From Neisseria canis (GTDB taxonomy: Bacteria; Pseudomonadota; Gammaproteobacteria; Burkholderiales; Neisseriaceae), in NCBI RefSeq assembly GCF_900636765.1, contig NZ_LR134313.1, positions 682,001 to 746,000 of the forward strand: DNA of 64,000 nt, given 5' to 3'. Numbering within the stretch: position 1 is the first letter of the stretch; each line of letters starts with the position of its first letter. The notes below the pieces were generated by a model that worked only from the letters and a program-made list of their open reading frames with translations, was not told the origin of the DNA and searched no databases. Both the position numbers and the translations under genes were made by a program. Positions 28,228 through 36,099 of the stretch are shown piece after piece.

Positions 28228-28740
28228 ATGAAAAGAAGCACTTTAGAACTCTGGGTCGGCTTGTTTGCCGTAATCGGCATTGCCGCCATCGCCTTTTTGT
28301 CTTTCCGAGTGGCAGGCGGCGGGGCATTGGGCAGCTCAAGCGGGCAAACCTATACCGTGTATGCCAATTTTTCCGACATCGGCGGCTTGAAAGTCAAAGC
28401 CCCGGTTAAAGCGTCCGGGGTGCTGGTGGGGCGAGTGGGCGACATCCGGCTCGACCCGAAAACCTACCATGCGCAAGTGACCCTGGATTTATATAAGCAA
28501 TACCAGTTCAGCAGCGACGTGAGCGCACAAATCCTCACTTCCGGCCTGCTGGGCGAGCAATATATCGGCCTCACGCAGGGCGGCGATATTGAAGAGCTTG
28601 CTGCGGGCGACACCATCACTTTAACCAGCTCGGCTATGGTATTGGAAAACCTGATCGGCAAATTTATGACCAGTTTTGCCGAGAAAAATGCCGAGTCTTC
28701 ACCCGGCGGCAGCCCTGCGGCAAGCGGCACAACAGAATAA
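28228..28740 (+). CDS. mlaD: MlaD, MCE-domain substrate-binding subunit
   Basis: Single-pass membrane protein of 170 residues. N-terminal anchor LWVGLFAVIGIAAIAFLSF (about residues 7-25), then one MCE domain (YTVYANFSDIGGLKVKAPVK, GVLVGRVGDIRLD, ILTSGLLGEQYIGLTQGG) and a short tail (AMVLENLIGKFMTSFAEK) that in E. coli completes the hydrophobic pore of the MlaD hexamer. It sits between mlaE (4 nt upstream) and mlaC (49 nt downstream). Confidence 0.95.
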   Translation: MKRSTLELWVGLFAVIGIAAIAFLSFRVAGGGALGSSSGQTYTVYANFSDIGGLKVKAPVKASGVLVGRVGDIRLDPKTYHAQVTLDLYKQYQFSSDVSAQILTSGLLGEQYIGLTQGGDIEELAAGDTITLTSSAMVLENLIGKFMTSFAEKNAESSPGGSPAASGTTE

Positions 28741-28789
28741 AGCCGCCATTAAACTTCACAAAACCAATCCAAATATAAGGAATACATAA

Positions 28790-29386
28790 ATGAAAAAAAC
28801 GGCCATCCTCTCAGCATTGGGCATAGGCGTGATGAGCATCAGTATGGCATTTGCCACACCGCAGCAGGCGGTTAGCCAAGTGCAGTCAAGCGCAGATCAA
28901 GTGTTGAGCATTCTCAGCAAGGCCAACGGCAGCAACAACGCAGCCATACGCAAACAGGCGGAAAACTATGCGATGCCCCATTTCGATTTCCAACGCATGA
29001 CAGCGCTGGCCATCGGCAATCCGTGGCGCAGCGCCAGCCCCGCGCAACAAAAAGCCCTGACCGATGAGTTTAAAACGCTGCTCATCCGCACCTATTCCGG
29101 CACCATGCTGCAATATAAAAATGCCAAAGTAAACGTGGCGCCCAATCCAACCGTCAACAAAGGCGGCAAAGAAGTGGTGGTGCGCGCCCAAATTACCCCG
29201 GCCGGCGGCAAAACCGTGAATATGGATTTCACCACCTACCAAAGCGGCGGCAAATACCGCGCGTATAACGTGGCTATTGAAGGCGCCAGCCTGGTAACCG
29301 TGTACCGCGGCCAGTTTGGCGAAACCATCAAAGCCAAAGGTATCGACGGCCTGATTGCCGATTTGAAAGCCAAAAACAGCAAATAA
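28790..29386 (+). CDS. mlaC: MlaC, periplasmic phospholipid carrier
   Basis: Soluble periplasmic shuttle of 198 residues. Cleavable signal peptide MKKTAILSALGIGVMSISMA with a likely cut after AFA. The rest is the MlaC/Ttg2D fold: HFDFQRMTALAIGNPWRSAS, QKALTDEFKTLLIRTYSGTM, VVVRAQITPAGGKTVNMDFT, AYNVAIEGASLVTVYRGQF, typical of the lipid-binding pocket. AAGGAA upstream gives a good ribosome site. Its stop codon (TAA 29384-29386) overlaps the mlaB start by one base. Confidence 0.95.
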   Translation: MKKTAILSALGIGVMSISMAFATPQQAVSQVQSSADQVLSILSKANGSNNAAIRKQAENYAMPHFDFQRMTALAIGNPWRSASPAQQKALTDEFKTLLIRTYSGTMLQYKNAKVNVAPNPTVNKGGKEVVVRAQITPAGGKTVNMDFTTYQSGGKYRAYNVAIEGASLVTVYRGQFGETIKAKGIDGLIADLKAKNSK

Positions 29387-29664
29387 TGATGAACACCGAA
29401 ATCCGTGAAAACGTATTGCTGCTGAGCGGCGAAGTAACCGTAACCACGGTAACTGCCGCTACCTACCGGCAATTCAGACAGGCATGTACATCACCGAAGG
29501 TCGACACCCTTGATTTATCGGGCGTTACCCGCGCCGATTCCGCATGCTTGTCGCTGCTGCTGAGCGCAGTTCGGCGCGAGCCCAAACCCGCTATCCGCAG
29601 CATCCCCGAATCTGTCGCCTCACTTGCCGAGCTTTACGAAATTCAAGAATGGATACGCGTATGA
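29386..29664 (+). CDS. mlaB: MlaB, STAS-domain subunit
   Basis: Cytoplasmic STAS-domain protein of 92 residues that binds and stabilises MlaF. Visible features are an N-terminal strand (VLLLSGEVTVTTVTAATYRQ) and VDTLDLSGVTRADSACLSLLL, matching the STAS strand-turn-helix with a Ser/Asp-rich loop. The ATG overlaps the mlaC stop, and its own TGA overlaps the mlaA start (ATGA), showing translational coupling. An internal ATTCAGACAGGCATG (about 29471) is a DUS on the complement. Small STAS proteins are easily confused, but the operon position settles the call. Confidence 0.9.
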   Translation: MMNTEIRENVLLLSGEVTVTTVTAATYRQFRQACTSPKVDTLDLSGVTRADSACLSLLLSAVRREPKPAIRSIPESVASLAELYEIQEWIRV

Positions 29665-30539
29665 ACAAGCACCAAACCGCAGTTCTGGCCAGCTTACTGC
29701 TTGCACTCAGTGCCCCCGCATCGGCCGAACACAATCCACACGACCCTTACGAAGGTTATAACCGCTTCATGTTTAAAGTGAACGACGTGGCCGACCGCTA
29801 TGTGATGACACCTGTAGCAAAAGGCTACCGCGCGGTTACGCCCAAGCCCGTACGCACCGGTGTAAGCAACTTTTTCAATAACCTGCGCGATGTGGCGAGT
29901 TTCGGCAGCAACGTTTTGCGCTTGGACATCAAGCGCGCCAGCGAAGATTTGGTGCGCGTGGGCGTCAACACCACGTTCGGTGTGGGCGGTTTGATTGATG
30001 TTGCCGGAGCAGGCGGGGTGCCGAACAATAAAAACACATTGGGCGATACGTTTGCTTCTTGGGGTTGGAAAAACAGCAACTATTTCGTTTATCCGCTTAC
30101 CGGCCCCAGCACCGTGCGCGACGCACTCGGCAGCACCATCACCACAGCGGCTTTGCCGGTGGATAACTATATTTTCAAAGATACCGGCGTGCGTATCGGT
30201 GAAAAGGCGCTGAATGCGGTAAACCAGCGCGAACAATACCTCGACCTCACCGCCAGCCTGGATGAGGCGGCCATCGACAAATATGCCGCAGTGCGCGACG
30301 TGTATATGAGTATGCGCGCCAAGCAGCTCGGCATTGCTCCGCCGCAGGCCGGCGAGGAAATCGATATTGACGATTTGGTAACAGATGATGCGCCGGGTGC
30401 CGAACCGGCGGTTGCGACAGAGAATGTTGAAGCGGAAAACATGTCTGTTGTACCTAGGCAAACCGATGCACCTGCTTCTGTGATTCAGCTGAAAAACGGG
30501 GAAACGGTAAGCATCAGCGATTATGTGCCGGCACAATAA
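29661..30539 (+). CDS. mlaA: MlaA (VacJ), outer-membrane phospholipid-removal protein
   Basis: Outer-membrane component of 292 residues that removes phospholipids from the outer leaflet and hands them to MlaC. ATG 29661 overlaps the mlaB stop (ATGA); ATG 29649 would add four residues. Core motifs: DPYEGYNRFMFKVNDVADRY, GVSNFFNNLRDVASFGSNVL, VNTTFGVGGLIDVA, NTLGDTFASWGW, YFVYPLTGPSTVRDALG. The signal peptide ends ALSAPASA with no lipobox Cys, unlike the lipoprotein MlaA of E. coli, so the mature protein should not be lipidated. An acidic low-complexity tail (EEIDIDDLVTDDAPGAEPAV) is extra. It closes the mlaFEDCBA operon before a DUS terminator. Confidence 0.93.
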   Translation: MNKHQTAVLASLLLALSAPASAEHNPHDPYEGYNRFMFKVNDVADRYVMTPVAKGYRAVTPKPVRTGVSNFFNNLRDVASFGSNVLRLDIKRASEDLVRVGVNTTFGVGGLIDVAGAGGVPNNKNTLGDTFASWGWKNSNYFVYPLTGPSTVRDALGSTITTAALPVDNYIFKDTGVRIGEKALNAVNQREQYLDLTASLDEAAIDKYAAVRDVYMSMRAKQLGIAPPQAGEEIDIDDLVTDDAPGAEPAVATENVEAENMSVVPRQTDAPASVIQLKNGETVSISDYVPAQ

Positions 30540-30555
30540 GTTTTTTGATATTTTT

Positions 30556-30600
30556 AACCAAATGCCTGTCTGAAACGGATTTTCAGACAGGCATTTGGTT
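30556..30600. terminator. Extended DUS hairpin ending the mla operon
   Basis: Stem AACCAAATGCCTGTCTGAAA with its full complement around CGGAT: 20 bp, the longest DUS hairpin seen here, 17 nt after the mlaA stop. Confidence 0.85.
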
Positions 30601-30982
30601 TATAGGGGTATAATTCATTTTGTTGTCATTTTTAAGAACCTATTAACCAATAAATTTTTGGGTATAAGGCAGCAAGTTGTATCAACTCCTCAGTAGAAAT
30701 CAGTTGTTTGTGATATGGAACCAATCGAACTTATTTAAAAGGTTTTAGTCTGTACTACATTTTTCTTAAGATTAAAAACCTATGTAACCGAAAAACTATT
30801 GTAGCCGGTGTCAGGCGGAAAATGCCGATAATAAGTTATTTGTTGGAAGAAAAAGCGCGTGATATGAACTATTTGTCCACATGGCTACGGAAAAATAAGT
30901 TGATTTGCTAGATATTTTAGAAATTAAAAAATCAATAAAGTTAGAAGTTGTTTCTAATATTTTGAAAAAAACTTAAAACATA
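30601..30982 (+). other. AT-rich 382-nt leader before the kpsS-type gene
   Basis: Strikingly AT-rich compared with the surrounding genes, without DUS and without an ORF that resembles a gene. A TATAAT at 30609-30614 could be a distant -10. No Shine-Dalgarno precedes the ATG at 30983. It could be a long untranslated leader, a remnant of AT-rich capsule DNA, or both; I see no recognised RNA. Confidence 0.6.
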
Positions 30983-32215
30983 ATGCAAGCCCAAACCATT
31001 CCCTCTAATTTAGAGAATCTTGCCAGACACAAGCAAATTCTTTTGCTGCAAGGCCCGATCGGCCCGTTTTTCCGTAACTTGGCACAGTGGCTGGAGCAGC
31101 AAGGGGCGGCGGTATTCAAATTTAACTTCAATCACGGAGACCAGGTTTTTTACCCCTTATCGGTCGGCAATACCCATAATTATCAAGGGCGTTATGAAGC
31201 GTTCCAATCCATGTTGGAAGATTTTTTGAAGGCCAACGGCATTCAGGCGGTGGTTTGTTTTGGCGACACGCGTCCGTATCATCGGATTGCCAAACAAGTA
31301 TGTGAAGAATTAGGCAATATCAGTTTTTGGGCGTTTGAAGAGGGCTATTTCCGCCCGCATTTTGTTACGCTGGAAGAGCATGGCGTGAATGCTTATTCCG
31401 AGTTGCCGCGTCAAAAGCAATTCTTTTTGGATGCTTATGCCTGTCTGAAACAGCAAGAATATGCTGCACCCAAGCCCGTGCCGGACGGCTTTTGGCCGAG
31501 GGCGAAGCTGGCGGTTCGTTATTATCTGGCCGCCAGTTTGGGGCAGAGTAAATATCCTGATTATAAGCACCACCGCATTGATAAGCTGCGGCATTATGTA
31601 AAGCTGTGGACTCTTTCCGGCATCAAGCGCTTCAACTATATCTTGAACGACCATAATTTCGCCCGGCAAGTAGAAAACGGCAAGTTCGGACGCTTTTTCG
31701 TGTTGCCGCTGCAAGTGTTCAACGACAGCCAAATCCATGTGCACAGTGATTTTGCCAGCGTGCGTGAATTTCTCTTGTATGTGTTGGAATCTTTCGCAGC
31801 GCACGCGCCGTTTGATAAGGTGTTGATTGTCAAACACCATCCTATGGACCGTGGATTTATCGATTACCAGCAAGACATTGATTTGTTTCTGGACAAATAT
31901 CCCCAATTGCGCATGCGTATCCATTATGTACACGACGTGCCGCTGCCGGTGTTTTTGCGCCATGGCGCCGGAATGGTTACGCTCAACAGCACAAGCGGCA
32001 TTTCAGCGCTGGTTCACAATATGCCGGTTAAAGTGATCGGCCGGGCGCATTACGATATTCCCGGGCTGACTTCCCAACAAAGCCTGTCTGAATTCTGGCA
32101 CCGGCCCGATAAACCCGATGCGGCTTTGTTTCATGCTTACCGCATGTATCATCTGAATGTTACCCAAATCAACGGCAGCTTTTACAGCCGCGTTAATTTA
32201 CCCGAAATCAAATAA
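30983..32215 (+). CDS. KpsS/LipB-type capsule protein (beta-Kdo transferase family)
   Basis: 410-residue cytoplasmic protein of the KpsS/LipB family, which adds beta-Kdo to a lyso-phosphatidylglycerol acceptor to build the lipid anchor of group 2 capsules. Recognised blocks are ILLLQGPIGPFFRNLAQWLE, FKFNFNHGDQVFY, FGDTRPYHRIAK, FWAFEEGYFRPHFVTLE, the C-terminal HHPMDRGFIDY and LRHGAGMVTLNSTSGISALVH, typical of this GT family. A DUS at about 31439 encodes ACLKQ. No kpsC/lipA, transport or capsule-synthesis gene lies next to it, so it is solitary in the window. The AT-rich leader suggests acquisition. Whether it still acts in a capsule pathway depends on genes elsewhere. Confidence 0.85.
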   Translation: MQAQTIPSNLENLARHKQILLLQGPIGPFFRNLAQWLEQQGAAVFKFNFNHGDQVFYPLSVGNTHNYQGRYEAFQSMLEDFLKANGIQAVVCFGDTRPYHRIAKQVCEELGNISFWAFEEGYFRPHFVTLEEHGVNAYSELPRQKQFFLDAYACLKQQEYAAPKPVPDGFWPRAKLAVRYYLAASLGQSKYPDYKHHRIDKLRHYVKLWTLSGIKRFNYILNDHNFARQVENGKFGRFFVLPLQVFNDSQIHVHSDFASVREFLLYVLESFAAHAPFDKVLIVKHHPMDRGFIDYQQDIDLFLDKYPQLRMRIHYVHDVPLPVFLRHGAGMVTLNSTSGISALVHNMPVKVIGRAHYDIPGLTSQQSLSEFWHRPDKPDAALFHAYRMYHLNVTQINGSFYSRVNLPEIK

Positions 32216-32248
32216 AACCGGCATCCGCCTTTATTTCGTTATATCGGC

Positions 32249-32311
32249 AATGCCTGTCTGAAACGAGCAGCCCGGGTTTCTGCGGAGCCAAAGCGTTTTT
32301 CAGACAGGCAT
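32249..32311. repeat. Widely spaced inverted DUS pair after the kpsS-type gene
   Basis: AATGCCTGTCTGAAA and complement 33 nt apart. The loop is long, so termination is less certain than for the tight hairpins. Confidence 0.6.
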
Positions 32312-32411
32312 CATTTATGTTGCCGACAATTACACAAAGCCCCTTTAAATTTTCGCACCCAGCCCATATGTTCCGTGCAACTTTCTTATAACCAATCCGA
32401 AACAAACCATC

Positions 32412-33539
32412 ATGAACCAAGATTTTTACGAAACATTAGGCGTATCCAGAAGCGCCAGTGATGAAGAGATTAAAAAAGCCTACCGCAAGCTGGCAATGAA
32501 ATACCATCCCGACCGCAATCCGGGCGACCAGGCGGCGGAAGAAAAATTCAAGGAAGTGCAGAAAGCCTACGATGTGCTTTCCGATGCGCAGAAACGCAGC
32601 GCATACGACCAATTCGGCCATGCCGGAGTCGACCCGAATATGGGTGGCGGATTCGGCGGGGGCTTTGGCGGATTCGGCGGTGCACAAGGTTTCGATTTCG
32701 GCGATATTTTCAGCCAGATGTTCGGCGGAGGCGGAGCAGGCGGCCGCCAGCAAAATTATCAGGGTGCGGATTTGCAGTATGCAGTTGAAATCACTCTGGA
32801 AGAAGCCGCGGCAGGCCTTAAAAAACGCATACAGATTCCTACCTACGAAGAATGCGATGTGTGCCACGGCAGAGGCGCCAAACCCGGCACTTCGGCGACA
32901 ACGTGTTCCACCTGCCACGGCAGCGGCACCATCCATGTGCGCCAAGCCATTTTCCAATTGCAGCAAACTTGTCCGACCTGTCACGGCACGGGCAAGGAAA
33001 TCAAAGATCCGTGCATCAAATGCCGCGGCGAAGGCCGTGTCAAAACCACCAAAACCGTTGAAGTCAATATCCCTGCCGGTATTGACGACGGCCAACGCAT
33101 CCGCTTGAGCGGCGAAGGCGAACCGGGTAAAAACGGCGCGCCCAGCGGCGATTTATATGTGATCGTCCATGTGAAAGCACACAAAACTTTCGAGCGCAAC
33201 GGCTTGGATTTGCATTGCGAATTGCCGATCAGCATCACCACTGCCGCGCTTGGCGGGGAAGTGGAAGTGCCCACATTGGAAGGCAAGGTTAAGTTGAGCA
33301 TTCCGAAAGAAACACAAACCGGCCGCCGCATGCGCATCAGGGGCAAAGGCATCAAATCCCTGCGTTCGAGTGCACAGGGCGATCTATACTGTCATGTTGT
33401 GGTGGAAACGCCGGTTAACCTTACAGACAGGCAGAAAGAGCTGCTGGAAGAGTTTGAAAACATCTCTACCGGCCTGAGCCGCTCGCAAACCCCGCGGCAG
33501 AAATCGTTTAAAGATAAACTGCGCGATTTGTTTGAATAA
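32412..33539 (+). CDS. dnaJ: DnaJ (Hsp40), co-chaperone of DnaK
   Basis: 375 residues. J-domain at residues 4-70 with the HPD tripeptide ([10 protein letters not shown]); Gly/Phe-rich linker ([20 protein letters not shown], about 77-100); four zinc-binding CxxCxGxG repeats ([32 protein letters not shown], about 145-210); then two C-terminal substrate-binding domains ending in the dimer tail. It delivers unfolded clients to DnaK and stimulates its ATPase. No dnaK or grpE is adjacent. A rho-independent terminator follows. Confidence 0.97.
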   Translation: MNQDFYETLGVSRSASDEEIKKAYRKLAMKYHPDRNPGDQAAEEKFKEVQKAYDVLSDAQKRSAYDQFGHAGVDPNMGGGFGGGFGGFGGAQGFDFGDIFSQMFGGGGAGGRQQNYQGADLQYAVEITLEEAAAGLKKRIQIPTYEECDVCHGRGAKPGTSATTCSTCHGSGTIHVRQAIFQLQQTCPTCHGTGKEIKDPCIKCRGEGRVKTTKTVEVNIPAGIDDGQRIRLSGEGEPGKNGAPSGDLYVIVHVKAHKTFERNGLDLHCELPISITTAALGGEVEVPTLEGKVKLSIPKETQTGRRMRIRGKGIKSLRSSAQGDLYCHVVVETPVNLTDRQKELLEEFENISTGLSRSQTPRQKSFKDKLRDLFE

Positions 33540-33567
33540 AGCGGTTCGGATAAAACCGGAAATGCCA

Positions 33568-33602
33568 ATGCTTGCCGTTGTAAAAAACGGCAAGCATTTT
33601 TT
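33568..33602 (+). terminator. Rho-independent terminator of dnaJ
   Basis: Stem AATGCTTGCCGTT with complement AACGGCAAGCATT, loop GTAAAA, then a T6 tract. Contains no DUS. Confidence 0.85.
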
Positions 33603-33820
33603 ATGGATGGATAGGGTAAAATAAAAGTGGGTCATTATTACGGTAATGAAAAATTGCTTGGTCTATAATCCCGTTTTGGTAGTTCATGCAGCCGTGGAAA
33701 CCTTTTGTTTTCCGTGACAGCAGAAACCCCCTTTTGCTTTGACTGAACCGTAGCCGTTTCCCGGCAATCTCATTTATAATTTGGTTCATAATCGGATTTC
33801 CCCCTGAGAATACATCATAT

Positions 33821-34621
33821 ATGACACTTCCCGCATTATTTATCGGGCACGGCAGCCCCTTAAATGCAGTTGAAGATACTGCCTACCGGAATTCCTGGCT
33901 GGATTTGGGTGAAGAATTACGCGATATTTATGATGATGAAATCGAGAATATTCTGTGTATTTCATCTAATTGGATAACCGACGGCACAGCTGTTACCGCC
34001 ATGGACGAGCCGCCGACCATCCGCGATTTCAGCGGCTTTCCACCCGTGCTCGACAATATCTCCTATCCGGCACCGGGGAATCCCGAATTGGCGGCGCAAA
34101 TACAGCAATTGCTTGCGCCCGAGCCTGTAACGGCGGATTTGTCTTGGGGATTGGATCATGCGGCTTGGATGGTGTTGCGCAACCTTTTTCCCGATGCGGA
34201 TATTCCCGTGGTGCAGCTGAGCCTCAACCGCAATTTCAATGCCCGCCAGCATTATGAAATGGCGCAAAAGCTTGCTGTGCTGCGCAAGCAGGGGGTGTTG
34301 ATTGTGGGCAGCGGCAACATTATCCATAATCTCGGCCTGCTTGATTTGCGCCACGCCAACACACCCGGCCCCGGCCACACTTGGGCGGAGCTGGCGCACC
34401 AGCTGACTTTGAAATGGCTGAAAAACAATAATCTGAATTCTTTGCTTGATGACGGACACTATCCCCAGCCCATCCGCATGTCTATGCCTTCCCCCGAGCA
34501 TTTCTGGCCGCTTTTGTATGTGTTGGGCGTGCGCAAGGGGAAGGAATATATGGAAATTTTCAACGATGAAATCGTGGGTAAGTCTGTGAGTATGACTTCG
34601 CTGATTATCGGTATGGATTAG
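33821..34621 (+). CDS. DODA-type extradiol dioxygenase family protein (YgiD-like) with a metal-ligand substitution
   Basis: 266 residues, class III extradiol dioxygenase (LigB-like) fold. Close match to E. coli YgiD, a zinc/iron DOPA dioxygenase: LFIGHGSPLNA (first His), VTAMDEPPTIRDFSGFP, YPAPGNPELA, WGLDHAAWMVL, ASGN-type VGSGNIIHNL (third His), and PSPEHFWPLLYVLG (fourth His). Where YgiD has SAHW (second His ligand) this protein reads SSNW, so that His is Asn. The rest of the active site looks complete. Either it uses a different metal arrangement or is impaired. It converges on the next gene across a DUS hairpin. Confidence 0.85.
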   Translation: MTLPALFIGHGSPLNAVEDTAYRNSWLDLGEELRDIYDDEIENILCISSNWITDGTAVTAMDEPPTIRDFSGFPPVLDNISYPAPGNPELAAQIQQLLAPEPVTADLSWGLDHAAWMVLRNLFPDADIPVVQLSLNRNFNARQHYEMAQKLAVLRKQGVLIVGSGNIIHNLGLLDLRHANTPGPGHTWAELAHQLTLKWLKNNNLNSLLDDGHYPQPIRMSMPSPEHFWPLLYVLGVRKGKEYMEIFNDEIVGKSVSMTSLIIGMD

Positions 34622-34645
34622 CCGGCTATGTCGGCCGGATAGCGG

Positions 34646-34681
34646 AATGCCTGTCTGAAAAGATTTTTTCAGACAGGCATT
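34646..34681. terminator. DUS hairpin between convergent dioxygenase and unknown gene
   Basis: AATGCCTGTCTGAAAA and complement with a run of six T in the right arm; serves both convergent genes. Confidence 0.75.
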
Positions 34682-34688
34682 GTCATAA

Positions 34689-35309
34689 TCAGCCGGTGAA
34701 ACACGCTTCATAAAGCGGCTGCAAGGTGCGGATTTGCCGGCTGATCCAATTGATGCTGTCGGTTTGCCCCAGATTGTCCCGCTCAATGTGTTTGCCGATG
34801 CAGAAAAAATCTTCCGCCGAGAGCAGGGTAAACCCGTTTGCGGCCTGTTGCGCCACGGTCGGGTAATCGGCATATTCGCTTTCATTGCCGTGCCAGATAT
34901 CGAAGCTGCCGAATGCGCCGTTACTCAGGGCGGCGGGCCATTGATTGTAATCGGCAAGTTTAATTGATGACCGGTCGGCTTTATAGCAATGCCAATCAAG
35001 GCTCACGGTTAAGCGGCGACGGTTGAGCAGTATGGAGAAAATAGCGGCGTCATTTTGGTGGTCGGCATATTTGAAATAAGCAAAAAAATGGGCGCGCACC
35101 TGCCAGCCGTTGCACCAGCGCTCGATATGCGGCGGTGCAAACGGTGCGCCCAACTGCTGCGCCACCTGCCGTATCGTATTTTGCCAATCCCGCCATGCGG
35201 CTTGGTAATCGGCTTTGATTTGCGGGATGGTTTCCGGCTGGTGTTTTTTAAGCTGGGCAAATTGGAAAAAGGGCAGGTTGAATAAATCGCAATGAGCGGC
35301 GGTAAGCAT
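34689..35309 (-). CDS. Unrecognised conserved-looking protein
   Basis: 206 residues from ATG 35307-35309 (MLTAAHCDLFNLPFFQFAQL), with GGAGC 8 nt upstream; a longer frame to 35378 is less likely. I do not recognise the family. No signal peptide, membrane helix or nucleotide-binding motif is seen. Notable features are a Trp/His/Tyr-rich central region (HIERWCNGWQVRAHFFAYFK; WHCYKADRSSIKLADYNQWP; SFDIWHGNESEYADY) and the strand-like LLNRRRLTVSLDW. Aromatic richness and a plain cytosolic look suggest a ligand- or nucleic-acid-binding protein, but this is a guess. It ends 8 nt from a DUS hairpin shared with the dioxygenase. Confidence 0.65.
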   Translation of the reverse strand: MLTAAHCDLFNLPFFQFAQLKKHQPETIPQIKADYQAAWRDWQNTIRQVAQQLGAPFAPPHIERWCNGWQVRAHFFAYFKYADHQNDAAIFSILLNRRRLTVSLDWHCYKADRSSIKLADYNQWPAALSNGAFGSFDIWHGNESEYADYPTVAQQAANGFTLLSAEDFFCIGKHIERDNLGQTDSINWISRQIRTLQPLYEACFTG

Positions 35310-35494
35310 GGGCGAAGCTCCGATGTTACAGTTGGGTTGCCAAGTATAGCCAAATTGTGATGCGGCGGGGTTGGGCATTAAACCGATATAAGCGATATTT
35401 TCAGACAGGTATTCGGTTGTTTTACCTATTATGGTTTCATTGGTAAGATAGCGGTAAAAAATAAAACCGTTTTCATCAGTTTAAAGGAGCATTT

Positions 35495-36022
35495 ATGAAT
35501 AATCTTCCTGTGGAGCATTATGTGGTGGCCGCCGTTTGCGGCCTGTTGCTTGGCGTGTTGGTTACTTGGCTCTCGATGCGCGGCAACAAAGCCAAGCAGC
35601 GGGAGCACGAAGAGCTGGTGCGCGAATTTTCCGACTACCGTGCCAAAGTTGACCGCCATTTTGTCGACACGGCCGAGGCTGTGGATGAATTGAACCGCAG
35701 TTATCAAAAAGTGGTGCAGCACTTAAGCACCGGCGCGCAAAGCCTGATGGGCAAAGAAGCATTGCAGGAGCAGCTGAACCTGCGCAGCAACAAAGCGGTT
35801 ACAGTGGCTTATCTGGCCGCGGCCGCACAAGAAGTCCGCCCCGAAACCGTAGCTGTGGCTGAAGCCGAAGAAACGGCGAAAGTGCCGCCGGCGCCCGAAA
35901 CCGTTGTGCCGCTTGACGTTGCGCCGCTTGATCCGGTGGAACAGGAGCCGGTAAGCGCCGTGCCGGTTACCGATGCGCCGCCCACAGCCGATGTGCCCGA
36001 AAAAGAAATGCCTAAATCATAA
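35495..36022 (+). CDS. YhcB/ZapG family (DUF1043) inner-membrane protein
   Basis: 175 residues. One N-terminal transmembrane helix (HYVVAAVCGLLLGVLVTWL, about residues 8-26) followed by a coiled-coil region (REHEELVREFSDYRAKVDRHFVDTAEAVDELNRSYQKV) and a Pro/Glu/Val-rich low-complexity tail. The segment FSDYRAKVDRHFVDTAEAVD is the DUF1043 core. In E. coli YhcB (ZapG) helps coordinate envelope growth and division. TTTAAAGGAG gives a strong ribosome site. Stands 78 nt before prpF; the two look unrelated in function. Confidence 0.83.
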   Translation: MNNLPVEHYVVAAVCGLLLGVLVTWLSMRGNKAKQREHEELVREFSDYRAKVDRHFVDTAEAVDELNRSYQKVVQHLSTGAQSLMGKEALQEQLNLRSNKAVTVAYLAAAAQEVRPETVAVAEAEETAKVPPAPETVVPLDVAPLDPVEQEPVSAVPVTDAPPTADVPEKEMPKS

Positions 36023-36099
36023 ACAGCCCGCCGCGCCATACCAAGCGCGGCTAAGTTGTGCAAACCTGCCATAAACGAAAACAAAGGAGAAATCCCCCT

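Noticed and set aside
33601..33789. 62-codon minus-strand frame between dnaJ and the dioxygenase gene
   Set aside because: Starts just outside the dnaJ terminator, no ribosome site and no recognised family.
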